Assembly (NCBI GenBank): GCA_002731875.1
Contig: PCCY01000031.1
Coordinates: 78,773 to 142,772, forward strand
DNA length: 64,000 bases
Source of the DNA: Roseobacter sp.
GTDB taxonomy: Bacteria > Pseudomonadota > Alphaproteobacteria > Rhodobacterales > Rhodobacteraceae
Direction: 5' to 3'
The translations under genes and the position numbers were made by a program. Below are positions 1 through 12,000 of the stretch, piece after piece (positions within the stretch are counted from its first letter, which is position 1; the number at the start of each line of letters is the position of its first letter). Under the pieces are notes generated by a model. It saw nothing but the letters and a program-made list of their open reading frames with translations. It was not told the DNA's origin and searched no databases.

Positions 1-36
1 TCGTCAGCAATGGCCCCAAAAATCACGCTCATGCCG

Positions 37-936
37 TCAGCCCTGCCCGGGCAATGTTAACCCAGCGTTGCGGGCATAGACCTTTGCCACCGCTGAATCA
101 TGTTCGCCCCCTAACCCTGATCCGGACGCGGCCAGATATTGCTGAAGCGCCGTAGCAGTGATGGGGGCAGCGAATTTTGCAGCCTTGGCGATGTCCAGAA
201 CGATCCCTAGATCCTTTGGCCAAATATCGACGGCGCTAAGTGGCCGGTAATCTCCGCTCACGATGGAAGGGGCGCGGTTTTCCAATGCCCAACTTGTCCC
301 GGCGCACTGGCTTATGACGTCAAGAAATTGCGCCGGTGTCACCCCTTGCGTCATGCCAAAGGTCAGCGCCTCGGCCATTGCGGCGATCTGGACACCGGTA
401 AGCATCTGGTTCACCGCTTTCATTGACGATCCCGCCCCGGCGGCTTCGCCCAGTTCGAAGACGCGTGTCGCCATGGCATCAAGAGCGGGGCGCGCCTTGC
501 TAAAGGCCAAGCTGCTGCCCGAAGCAAGTATCGATAACTGGCCATCACTTGCTTTTAGGGTGCCACCCGAGATCGGCGCATCAAGATAAAGCAGGTCGCG
601 CTCGTGACAACGTGCTTCCATAGCGCGGGCAAAATCCGGAGCCACGGTAGCGCAAGCGATTATCACGGTACCTGCGGTCAACTTATCCGCGACCCCGCCC
701 CTACCAAAAAGCACTGTTTCGGTTTGTTCAGCGTTCACAACCACGATAACCGCTGCATCCAGCGAGGCGGCTATTTTATCCAGGTCACCTTCTACCCCGC
801 CGCATTCGCGAAAACGGGCTTCTGCTGCGGCATCCAGATCGAACCCATATGTGGTAACTCCACTACGACATAACGCGTTTGCCATGCCAAATCCCATCGC
901 ACCCAAGCCGAAAAGCGCAACATTGTAGTCTGACAT
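37..936 (-). CDS. NAD(P)-dependent beta-hydroxyacid dehydrogenase (3-hydroxyisobutyrate / L-threonate dehydrogenase family)
   Basis: A 299-residue enzyme of the beta-hydroxyacid dehydrogenase family, which oxidises 3-hydroxy acids with NAD(P). The N-terminus has the Rossmann motif GLGAMGFGMA (about residues 10-19). The substrate loop DAPISGGTLKASDGQ lies near residue 120, and the catalytic-Lys region SSMKAVNQM near residue 170 is intact. Length is normal for the family. The ATG at 936 follows a GAGGGG ribosome-binding site. It lies 61 bp downstream of the sugar kinase gene on the same strand, and a perfect palindromic operator sits between them. The context of sugar-acid genes suggests a threonate- or tartronate-type substrate rather than valine breakdown, but the exact substrate cannot be read from sequence. 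Confidence 0.85.
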   Translation of the reverse strand: MSDYNVALFGLGAMGFGMANALCRSGVTTYGFDLDAAAEARFRECGGVEGDLDKIAASLDAAVIVVVNAEQTETVLFGRGGVADKLTAGTVIIACATVAPDFARAMEARCHERDLLYLDAPISGGTLKASDGQLSILASGSSLAFSKARPALDAMATRVFELGEAAGAGSSMKAVNQMLTGVQIAAMAEALTFGMTQGVTPAQFLDVISQCAGTSWALENRAPSIVSGDYRPLSAVDIWPKDLGIVLDIAKAAKFAAPITATALQQYLAASGSGLGGEHDSAVAKVYARNAGLTLPGQG

Positions 937-960
937 CTTCGCCCCTCATATCGCCATTTC

Positions 961-980
961 AAAAATGGTATACCATTTTT
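961..980. promoter_or_regulatory. Perfect 20-bp palindrome, probable UxuR/ExuR-like GntR operator
   Basis: The sequence AAAAATGGTATACCATTTTT is its own reverse complement. Its core TGGTATACCA matches the known core of the GntR-family UxuR/ExuR operators that control hexuronate catabolism. It sits 25 bp upstream of the dehydrogenase start at 936 and just downstream of the kinase stop. No regulator gene for it lies within the window, so one may lie before position 1. A terminator hairpin for the kinase is the alternative reading. Confidence 0.65.
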
Positions 981-997
981 TCAGGCGTGCCAAGAAG

Positions 998-1858
998 CTA
1001 GGCAGGAATGATCGCACCACGATGTTGCACGACCTGAGCGGCTAAATCATGCCCTGAACGCAGTGCCTGTGCTTGGCTTTGTCCCGAAAAAAGAGCCGCC
1101 AGATAGCCTCCGTTGAAACTGTCACCGGCGGCGGTGGTATCCACCACTTGAGAAGCCGCAGGATAGGTTTGGTCTACGCTTTCCCCCAAAGAGATCGGCC
1201 CGTCGGCACCCCGTTTCAGCGCGCCGTTGCCCATGAACGCGGTAAATCTGTTCTCCACCTCAGCGGCTGTTTCACCGAACAATGCCATTTCGTCATCAAT
1301 AGACGGTAACGCGATATCCGCCCGGTGCCACATTGATCGGGTAATCTGGCGCGCATGGTCGGTGGAATCCCACAAACGTGGGCGATAGTTGCTGTCATAG
1401 ATAAGCTGAACATCCGACTGGCCCAGCCAACTCAAAAATGCCAAGCGCACCTGATGCGGCAAAATCGCCAGTGATATTCCCGACAGGTAAAGCGCCTCGT
1501 ACCCTTCGAGGATGCTAAAATCGCCGGTGTCAAACAACGTGCGCGCCGCCGAAGCGCTGCGCCAATAGGTAAAGGAGCGTTCCCCCGTGTCATTGGTGGT
1601 AATGGCATAGAGCCCCGGCGTTTTATCAGGGCGCATCTCTATCGTCTCCACGCCGACGTTCTGCGCTGCGATAAAATCGCGTATCCGATGTGAAAAGCTG
1701 CAATTGCCTAACCGGCTGATATAATCGACCTGACAGTCCGGCGCGTTACGCTTCAGGTATATCGCGGTGTTTAATGTATCTCCGGCAACAGCAATCGCCG
1801 CCGAATTGCCTTGAACGGAAAGTTCAAGCATCGCCTCACCGATACATGCTATGCGCAT
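998..1858 (-). CDS. PfkB-family sugar kinase, 2-keto-3-deoxygluconate kinase-like
   Basis: A 286-residue ribokinase/PfkB-family kinase. The N-terminal strand reads MRIACIGEAMLEL, typical of KdgK. The C-terminal catalytic signature DTTAAGDSFNGGYLAAL (about residues 240-256) contains the GD catalytic Asp within a TAAGD variant of the usual GAGD anion hole. KdgK enzymes phosphorylate 2-keto-3-deoxygluconate to KDPG. The altronate-dehydratase-like gene upstream would make that substrate, so KdgK is the best guess. No KDPG aldolase gene is present in the window. The length is slightly below the usual 300-310. Substrate assignment is inference; family assignment is firm. Confidence 0.82.
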   Translation of the reverse strand: MRIACIGEAMLELSVQGNSAAIAVAGDTLNTAIYLKRNAPDCQVDYISRLGNCSFSHRIRDFIAAQNVGVETIEMRPDKTPGLYAITTNDTGERSFTYWRSASAARTLFDTGDFSILEGYEALYLSGISLAILPHQVRLAFLSWLGQSDVQLIYDSNYRPRLWDSTDHARQITRSMWHRADIALPSIDDEMALFGETAAEVENRFTAFMGNGALKRGADGPISLGESVDQTYPAASQVVDTTAAGDSFNGGYLAALFSGQSQAQALRSGHDLAAQVVQHRGAIIPA

Positions 1859-1943
1859 GAGCTTTCTCCTTGATCACAACGAAACTGCCCTGGGTTTCCT
1901 GGACGTGTCTGCTTTGCCTGCATTGCGGATATTCGCGTAATGC

Positions 1944-3452
1944 TTACATGACCGCGCCGATTTGCCAGGGGACAAATTCATAGTCACCCAGCCCTTGCGA
2001 CTCCGACTTGCTCATTTCGCCGGAAGCGACCCGCAAGAACATCTCGTAGATCTCGCGTCCCTTTTCCGCGACGCTCTTTCCTTCGCTCAGGATGGTGCCG
2101 GCGTCGATATCCATGTCTTCCGACATGCGTCGGGCCATCTCGGTGTTGGTGGCAATCTTGATGGTGGGTGCCGGCTTCGACCCGAAAGCAGAGCCGCGCC
2201 CGGTGGTGAAACACACCAGATTGCAACCCCCGGCAATTTGTCCGGTGACCGATGCAGGGTCATAACCAGGGCTGTCCATAAAGACAAAGCCGCGGCTGGT
2301 GACCGGCTCAGCATATTTATAGACGCCGGTCAGGGGTGTCGTGCCGCCTTTGGCAGCCGCTCCTAACGATTTCTCAAGGATGGTTGTCAGCCCGCCCTTC
2401 TTGTTCCCGGGGCTGGGATTGTTATCCATGGAGCCTCGGTTGCGGGCTGTGTAATCTTCCCACCAGCGGATGAGCCCGACCAGTTTCTCGCCGGTTTTCT
2501 TATCAATCGCACGACGTGTTAGCAGATGTTCCGCACCATAGATTTCAGGTGTCTCGGCCAGCACGCCGGTGCCGCCCTGTGCAACCAGCAAGTCACAGGC
2601 ATAACCAAGCGCCGGATTTGCCGTGATCCCGGACCACGCGTCCGAACCGCCGCATTGCAATGCGACCTTCAACTCTGAGGCGGGGCATTCCGTGCGCGCT
2701 GAAGCGTTCGCCAGCGGCAGCATCGCCTCGATTTTCTTGATGCCCAGTTCAATGGTCTGGCGCAGCCCGGCGACATTCTGAATATTCATGGTCTGGAAAA
2801 GCGGCCCCTGCTTGAGCCCGTAGGCCTCCAGGAGCCAGTCGATCTGGTTCATTTCGCAGCCCAGACCCACCATCAGCACACCCGCATGGTTGGGGTGGCG
2901 GGCATATCCCCACATCACGCGTTGCAACGCTTCGAACCCGTCGCCGTCGCCTGCCATGCCGCAGCCGGTTCCGTGCACGAATGCCGCAACTCCGTCTACG
3001 TTGGGGTATTGCGCTAATATGTCCGGGGTGAAATGGTCGGCGATCATACGGGCTGCGGTTGCTGAACAGTTCACCGAAGTCACGATAGCGATGTAGTTTC
3101 GCGTGCCGACGCTTCCATTTTCCCGGCGATACCCCATGAAGGTGTCGCGCTTGTCCTCTGGTACCGCAGCCACCGGCCGCAGATCAGTGGAGAATTCATA
3201 ATCTGCCTGGGTATTGCGGAACTCGACGTTGTGAGTGTGAACATGCGCGCCGGCATCAATATCGCACGAAGCGTATCCGATTACCTGCGAGTATTTACGC
3301 ACCGGTGCCCCCGCGGCAATGGAAACAGTCGCAATCTTATGCCCAGAAGGAATGAGATCAATGGTCACTACGGTCTCAACCGATGCTCCCACCTCGAGCG
3401 GCCGCGTAGCCGTTACCACATTATCCGAGGCATCCAGTCGAACAGTTTGCAT
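1944..3452 (-). CDS. UxaA-family altronate / sugar-acid dehydratase
   Basis: A 502-residue dehydratase of the UxaA (altronate/galactarate dehydratase) family. It has an N-terminal SAF domain (about residues 25-80, around VTIDLIPSGHKIA and HTHNVEFR) followed by the catalytic UxaA region. Conserved Cys/Gly segments are present: GTGCGMAGDGDGFEAL, VGLGCEMNQ and ALQCGGSDAWSG. The family removes water from altronate, or a related aldonate or aldarate, to give a 2-keto-3-deoxy acid. I chose the ATG at 3452 (AAGG about 9 bases upstream) over an in-frame TTG at 3494. It is divergent from the SDR operon across about 205 bp and is followed by the KDG-type kinase, which forms a plausible two-step path to KDPG. 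Confidence 0.85.
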   Translation of the reverse strand: MQTVRLDASDNVVTATRPLEVGASVETVVTIDLIPSGHKIATVSIAAGAPVRKYSQVIGYASCDIDAGAHVHTHNVEFRNTQADYEFSTDLRPVAAVPEDKRDTFMGYRRENGSVGTRNYIAIVTSVNCSATAARMIADHFTPDILAQYPNVDGVAAFVHGTGCGMAGDGDGFEALQRVMWGYARHPNHAGVLMVGLGCEMNQIDWLLEAYGLKQGPLFQTMNIQNVAGLRQTIELGIKKIEAMLPLANASARTECPASELKVALQCGGSDAWSGITANPALGYACDLLVAQGGTGVLAETPEIYGAEHLLTRRAIDKKTGEKLVGLIRWWEDYTARNRGSMDNNPSPGNKKGGLTTILEKSLGAAAKGGTTPLTGVYKYAEPVTSRGFVFMDSPGYDPASVTGQIAGGCNLVCFTTGRGSAFGSKPAPTIKIATNTEMARRMSEDMDIDAGTILSEGKSVAEKGREIYEMFLRVASGEMSKSESQGLGDYEFVPWQIGAVM

Positions 3453-3582
3453 GGTGTCGCCTTTTGTTTCAGGTTGCAGACGTTCATCGTCCAAGGTTAC
3501 GTTACGTCGGCTCTGCCAGCTCTACAAGTTCGAGGTCGGGATGTTTTTGCTTGACTGCTTGTGGATCGCAGGCCGTACATAG

Positions 3583-6221
<2,639 letters not shown>

Positions 6222-6239
6222 ACGAATAAAGGACCAAGC

Positions 6240-7085
6240 ATGAAACTTGTACGTTACGGAGAAATCGGCTCGGAAAAACCTGGGCTGATGGTGGGCGACA
6301 CCCTGCGCGATCTATCCGCCCACCTGGATGATATCACGGGTGCCACGCTGGATGATGCCACGCTAGCACGGCTGCGCGACTTAGACCCAGCGACCCTGCC
6401 CGCCGTCGCGGGCAACCCCCGTATCGGTGCCTGCGTCGGCAACATTGGCAAGTTTCTGTGCATCGGGCTCAATTATTCCGACCACGCCGCTGAAACCGGT
6501 GCCGCCATCCCCGAACATCCGATCCTGTTCTTCAAGGCCAACTCGGCGATCGTCGGCCCAAACGACGATGTGATGATGCCGCGCGGGTCGACCCATGTAG
6601 ACTGGGAAGTAGAGCTAGGCGTGGTGATCGGCAAGAAAGCCAAGTATGTCAGCCGGGAAAATGCGTTGGACCATGTTGCTGGCTATTGTGTGGTGAATGA
6701 CGTCAGCGAACGGTATTTCCAAACCAAGCTGACCGGCCAATGGACCAAGGGGAAATCCTGCGACACTTTCGGCCCTACCGGACCATGGTTGGTGACCCGC
6801 GATGAAATCCCGGACCCGCAAAACCTCTCCATGTCTTTGGATGTGAACGGCAAACGTATGCAAACCGGCAATACGTCGACGATGATCTTTTCGGTTGCCG
6901 AAATCATCGAGCACCTGAGCGGTCTGATGACGTTGCATCCCGGTGATGTCATCACTACAGGCACGCCTCCGGGTGTGGGTATGGGGATGAAACCGGAACC
7001 TGTCTATCTTAAGAAAGGCGACGTCATGGAGCTTCGCATCGAAGGGTTGGGGCAGCAGCGTCAGAAGGTTGGTGAAGATGCCTGA
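6240..7085 (+). CDS. Fumarylacetoacetate hydrolase family protein, 2,4-diketo-3-deoxy acid hydrolase-like
   Basis: A 281-residue FAH-fold hydrolase. The metal-binding signature is intact: the segment VDWEVELGVVIG supplies two Glu ligands and VVNDVSER the Asp. The FAH motif IGLNYSDHA near residue 75 and the closing TGTPPGVGMG loop are also present. In the nonphosphorylating L-fucose and L-rhamnose pathways, such an enzyme cleaves the 2,4-diketo-3-deoxy acid into pyruvate and a hydroxyacid. The gene sits directly after the dehydratase and overlaps the next gene by 8 bp, which supports that role. The family is often misannotated as isomerase or ureidoglycolate lyase, so the reaction is an inference. 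Confidence 0.85.
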   Translation: MKLVRYGEIGSEKPGLMVGDTLRDLSAHLDDITGATLDDATLARLRDLDPATLPAVAGNPRIGACVGNIGKFLCIGLNYSDHAAETGAAIPEHPILFFKANSAIVGPNDDVMMPRGSTHVDWEVELGVVIGKKAKYVSRENALDHVAGYCVVNDVSERYFQTKLTGQWTKGKSCDTFGPTGPWLVTRDEIPDPQNLSMSLDVNGKRMQTGNTSTMIFSVAEIIEHLSGLMTLHPGDVITTGTPPGVGMGMKPEPVYLKKGDVMELRIEGLGQQRQKVGEDA

Positions 7086-8025
7086 TGTCCTGGTAATCGG
7101 CGGAGCCACCGAAGCAATGCTGGCCCGCATGAGCGAAAAGTTCACTGTCCATAAATGGGCAGAGCACGACATGGACTGGCTTGAAGAAAACGCGGAAAAA
7201 ATCACTCATGTGGTCACAAACGGGCATGACGGTGTCAGGCCCGAAATCATGGCGGCTTTGCCAAACCTTCAGATGATCTCGTGTTATGGTGTTGGATATG
7301 ATGCCATCGACACAACGGAAGCTGTGCGTCGCGGTATCATGGTCACGCATACCCCGGGCGTATTGAACGACGAAGTCGCCACAACCGCGGTGATGTTGGT
7401 ACTGGCATGCTACAGAGAGCTACTGCGCGACGATGCCTATGTACGGTCCGGCGAGTGGGAAAAGAAAGGCAGTGCGCCTTTGACCCGATCCCTAGAGAAC
7501 CAGACAATCGGCATCTTGGGTCTGGGCCGTATCGGTCAGGCGATCGCCACCAAACTTGCGCCCTGGAATCCGACGACCGTTTACCATTCCCGGACAAAGA
7601 AAGACGTGCCTTATACCTACTATGACAATCTCGAAGCGATGGCTGCAGATAGCGATATTCTGATCTGCATCACTCCGGGTGGTGCGGAAACCCGCAAGAT
7701 CGTCAATGCAGAGGTGCTGGCAGCGTTGGGGCCAAAAGGCACGTTGATCAATGTCGCCCGTGGCTCTGTCGTGGATGAAACAGCGCTTATCGACGCATTG
7801 CAATCCGGCAAGCTGGGTTGGGCCGGCCTTGATGTGTTTGAACAAGAGCCCAAGGTGCCGCAAGCCCTGCGCGACTTGCCAAACACCGTACTGTTACCCC
7901 ACGTCGGAAGCGCAACCGTGGAAACCCGCACCGCGATGGCAAACCTCACCGTCGAAAATCTTTTGCAGCATTTGGAAACGGGCACGGTCGCTACGCCCGT
8001 ACCTGAATGCGCGACAGATCGGTGA
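7078..8025 (+). CDS. D-isomer-specific 2-hydroxyacid dehydrogenase (glyoxylate/hydroxypyruvate reductase-like)
   Basis: A 315-residue D-2-hydroxyacid dehydrogenase. It carries the NAD-binding motif LGLGRIGQAIA (about residues 143-153), the catalytic Arg segment NVARGSVVDE, the catalytic Glu in DVFEQEP, and the catalytic His in LLPHVGSAT. I chose the ATG at 7078, with AAGG about 8 bases upstream; TTG 7069 and GTG 7072 are alternatives. Overlap with the FAH gene implies coupled translation. Such enzymes reduce glyoxylate, hydroxypyruvate or related 2-keto acids. Here it may interconvert the C2/C3 product released by the hydrolase. Confidence 0.86.
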   Translation: MPDVLVIGGATEAMLARMSEKFTVHKWAEHDMDWLEENAEKITHVVTNGHDGVRPEIMAALPNLQMISCYGVGYDAIDTTEAVRRGIMVTHTPGVLNDEVATTAVMLVLACYRELLRDDAYVRSGEWEKKGSAPLTRSLENQTIGILGLGRIGQAIATKLAPWNPTTVYHSRTKKDVPYTYYDNLEAMAADSDILICITPGGAETRKIVNAEVLAALGPKGTLINVARGSVVDETALIDALQSGKLGWAGLDVFEQEPKVPQALRDLPNTVLLPHVGSATVETRTAMANLTVENLLQHLETGTVATPVPECATDR

Positions 8026-8164
8026 CGCACGTTTTTTCACCGCCGAACCTTGATGAAGGCATGAACGCTCGGCCATGCAAAGGATGACGCTCGCAAAAGT
8101 AACCTCCGGTACCTGGCTCGACGAAGATGGGTGACCGCACTGTCAAAGCGCCCGGGTTCTCTTG

Positions 8165-8755
8165 ATGCTCCAGTTTGCGCTTGCGGTGTTCTTTCTGATT
8201 GTGACGCCGGGGCCCGGGGTCCTGTCGACCGCAGGTGTCGGTGCCGCATTCGGGTTTCGTGCGGGGCTGGCCTATGTGATGGGTCTATTCGTCGGAAATA
8301 ACACCGTAGCCACGTTGGTCCTTACCGGCATTGCCGCGATCGCTTTTACCGTACCCTGGCTGCGCGGTGTGCTTTTGGTTGCCTCTGTACTGTATCTGCT
8401 GTGGCTAGCGTGGCGGATCGCACGCGCCGGTGCCAAAATAGGCTTTATCGCCGCGCAAAAACCGTTGGGCTTTTGGAATGGCCTATCCTTGCAACTGATC
8501 AACCCCAAAGCGTATGTTGTCCATACTACGCTATTTTCTGGTTTCGGCTTCTTTGGCAGCAATATCGTTATGGAAACGGTGCTTAAGCTGCTGATCATGA
8601 ACCTGATCTGGATACCCCTGCACCTTGCATGGCTTTGGGCGGGTGTTAGCCTCCGCAGAATGGACCTGAGCGCCCGCACCCAGAGCCGGGTCAACTTTGC
8701 CATGGCATTATCAATGCTGGTCGTAGTCGGGCTTGCCTTGATCTCACAGGTGTAG
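8165..8755 (+). CDS. LysE/RhtB-family exporter
   Basis: A 196-residue inner-membrane protein with about six hydrophobic segments. The LysE/RhtB signature begins at residue 10 (FLIVTPGPGVLS). Segment spacing (GFRAGLAYVMGLFVG, then LINPKAYVVH) is typical. The family exports amino acids or small amphiphilic metabolites. The start is taken at ATG 8165; TTG 8162 immediately precedes it and the ribosome site is weak. It lies 139 bp after the dehydrogenase on the same strand, so it could be a last member of the catabolic operon or independent. The cargo is unknown. Confidence 0.85.
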   Translation: MLQFALAVFFLIVTPGPGVLSTAGVGAAFGFRAGLAYVMGLFVGNNTVATLVLTGIAAIAFTVPWLRGVLLVASVLYLLWLAWRIARAGAKIGFIAAQKPLGFWNGLSLQLINPKAYVVHTTLFSGFGFFGSNIVMETVLKLLIMNLIWIPLHLAWLWAGVSLRRMDLSARTQSRVNFAMALSMLVVVGLALISQV

Positions 8756-8763
8756 AACCGGGC

Positions 8764-8779
8764 GGGGATGTATTTCCCC
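8764..8779 (+). terminator. Short hairpin after the LysE-type gene
   Basis: GGGGA and TCCCC arms are separated by 6 bases, 9 bp past the stop codon. No U-tract follows directly, although a T-run begins about 10 bp later (8788). A weak terminator candidate. Confidence 0.35.
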
Positions 8780-9037
8780 AAACCAGTTTTTAATGACCAG
8801 CAAAATTTCAGGGTATTATTATTGGTTAAAAACTCTATGTTTGGGTCAGTAAATGTTCGCTACGTCTGGTGTTGTGGTTTCCGGCTAGGTTTTCATGATA
8901 AACACCATGTGTGACGGATCGGGGCTCCCCTTTTCACACGAGAAAAAAGTCAAAAGCCAAGTGATTGCCCACCCTGTTTCTCAGTTACGATTGTCAAATG
9001 TTTTTCGCGGCATTACGCCTGATCCAAGACGTAACAT

Positions 9038-12000
9038 ATGAAAAAGCTTTGGCGGATTGTTTCGACGGGTGCCGGTTTAGTTAAGCCGGAAAATGCAATG
9101 AAAGACCAAAATAGATACATGGTGGCCCCGAAATTCACCAAGCGAACCAGAACAACCCTGCACAGGCTGATCCTGACAATGGCAGCGTGGTTCATGGCGT
9201 TCAACCTGCTTGCGTTCCCGGTCTTGGCGCAAGCAAACGCGGAAGACCGCCCGGCCAAAAACATCAAGATCGGTATTCTTGTTTCAGAAGGTGTGACCCG
9301 GGCTCTTGATAGCTGGGTGCCCATGGCAGCGACCCTGAATGCAGCAGCCCAAGCCAAGGATTTGGCCTATAAGTTCGAGGTCGCGCCCTTTACCGATGGC
9401 GCGATGATAGACAGGATCCACCAGGGCGAACTTGATCTGTTCCTGGTCGACCCGGCAGCGTTTGTCGTAGCCGAGGTGGAAGATAACGCGCGTCCATTGT
9501 TGTCGGCGGCGCAAGTCTGGGACGGGCAAACCTATGACCAGACCGGGGTAGTGGTTTTCACCAAAAGTGACAGTGATATTCGGTCGATACCCGATGTATC
9601 CGGGCGCAGCATCATGGGGGTCGCTGCGAATGAAATGACCGGATGGAAGCTGGCGCTACAGGAATTCAGGAAATACCGGCTGGACATCGCAGACATTTCA
9701 GCACGGGCCCTGTTCTCGGGTGGCAACCAGCGCGAAGTGGTTTATGCCGTGCAGACGGGGCTTGTTGACGTCGGTGTGATCCGTGCAGGAGTTCTGGAAA
9801 ACCTGGCCAGATCGGGCGTTATCAACCTGGATGACTTTCGGCCCCTTTCTCCGGTTTCGCATGAAGGATACCCGTTTTGGGTAAGTACGCAGCTTTATCC
9901 TGATTGGATAATGGCGGCGATGCCCGGTGTACCCGAGGATGTTTTGGCCTTGGTCATTGACACTTTGCTGGGCCAAAATGGTAGAAACTCCACGTCGGTG
10001 GCATCGGGTGGCACTGTCTGGTTGCCACCGCAAAATTATCAGTCGGTGCACGAGCTTTTGATATCCCTGCGTGCGCGTCCTTACGAAAACTATTTGCAAC
10101 GCTCTGCGGTTCGTATCGCAGCAACCTATAAATGGTTGGTATTAGGCGTACTGTTACTGATCGTATTGTCACTGTTGTTTTTGATATTTCAACTTCGTCA
10201 AAGTGCGCGGCAAGCCAATGCACGCAAGGACGTTCTGAAATCAGAGGTGAAATCAAAGGAGTTTTATCGCACTGCCGTAGAGGCCCACACGGTGTTTTGC
10301 ATGTTGTCTCATAAGGGTATAATTTCGTATGCCAACACTCAATTTCAGGACGCGATTGGACGCTCACGGGCCAATCTGATCAATAAACCGCTGGTCGACC
10401 TGCTGGACGAGCGTAATCAGGACACGTTTCACACTGAAATTTTCCCAGCGATGGAAACAGGCACCCCCTGGCGCGGGACGTTGTTGCTGCAAAAGGAAAA
10501 CGGGAAATCGCTGTGGCTGCAATGTAGCTTCGTCCCGGTGATGGAAAATTCCAAGCAACTGAGCGAGATAGCCATCGTTGCATCAGATATGACAGAGACC
10601 CGCGAGGGGGTGTCCGAAGCCAGGTTCAACAATACGCTTGAACTGCTTCAGGACCACGTTGTTGTGTTCAGTCCCCGGACCTATACCCTGATGTATGTGA
10701 ACTCCTCCGTCACGCGACACCTGTTGGACGAACGGTTGGGAGCATCATGGAAAAACAAGAGCCTGTCGGAACTGATTAAACCGCAAGATTTCGAAAGCCT
10801 CAAAACAAGGTGCGAAGCCCTTATCGAAGGACCGGAACGCCGCGTAACCTGGGAGGTGGAGACCAGGGCGGGCACGACTTACGAAATCAGTTTGGAATAT
10901 GCCTGCCCGGCCCAGGACGAGCCACGCTTTATCGCGATTTACCGTGACGCTTCACAACGCAAGGTCGCCGAGAAGGCAAAAAGCGAATTTGTTTCCACCG
11001 TCAGCCATGAACTTCGTACCCCGCTTACATCGATCAAGGGGGCCTTGGGGTTGGTCTTATCAGGTGCAACCGGGCAGCTTCCCGACAAGATGAAAGGATT
11101 GGTCAGCATGGCTGCGGCAAGTTGTGACCGACTAATCTTGCTCATCAACAGCATTTTGGATCTCGAAAAGATCGAGGCGGGAACACTAGACTACCGGATG
11201 ACAGCGCATGACCTTTCCGACACGCTAGAATCCGTGCTGCTGATGAGCAGGCAACATGCAGGGGATTCCAGCATATCAATCCGCAGGGTCATGTCCGATG
11301 ACCCGGGGCCGTTCCTGACGTTCGGCGACCCTAAACGGTTGCAGCAGGCGTTGGAAAACCTGATGTCGAACGCCACAAAGTTTTCAGACGCCGGGGCGGA
11401 GGTGCTTGTTTCACTGAAGCGTATGGAAAATCGGCTGAGGATTACGATACGGGATTTCGGTGCTGGGATTCCCAGGTCGGCACAGGGTTCGATATTCGAA
11501 AAATTCACTCAAGCCGACAGCTCTGACAGTCGCAGTAAGGGCGGCACCGGGTTGGGCCTGACCATCGCCAAGGCCATTATCGAACACCACAAGGGCCGCA
11601 TATCGTTCTTTAGCCAAGAAGGCATAGGTACCGAAATTGTCGTGGATTTGCCGTCGCTCGCAAGCGAAGAAGCCCCAGCACTTCCAGAAGAACCCATGCC
11701 CAAAGCGGAGGTAAGCGCGTTTTCTGCTGATCTGTCCTCAGAGGTCAACGTGTCACCGGCGATGACACCTAAAACTGCTGCGCAATGCCTACTGCAACAG
11801 GTGACTGCATCCGGGTTCGATCCGACCTATGACTTTGGAAAGATCAATATTGCAAAAATAGCAAGCGGTGCAGACACTACGAAAATGCCGTTAATCGAAA
11901 AGTGGATAACGCCCGCTGAAAAAACGGTGTGGTCAGAGTTGTTGCAGCGCGAACAGATTCTTGAGGCAAAGTTGTGTCTGGTCGAAATCACTTCGGATGC

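Noticed and set aside
604..873. 89-residue open frame opposite the dehydrogenase
   Set aside because: It is the antisense shadow of the conserved gene at 37-936 and has no ribosome site or family features.
961..980. Rho-independent terminator for the kinase gene
   Set aside because: The palindrome has no loop and matches a GntR operator core; an operator is the better explanation, although T-rich flanks leave some doubt.
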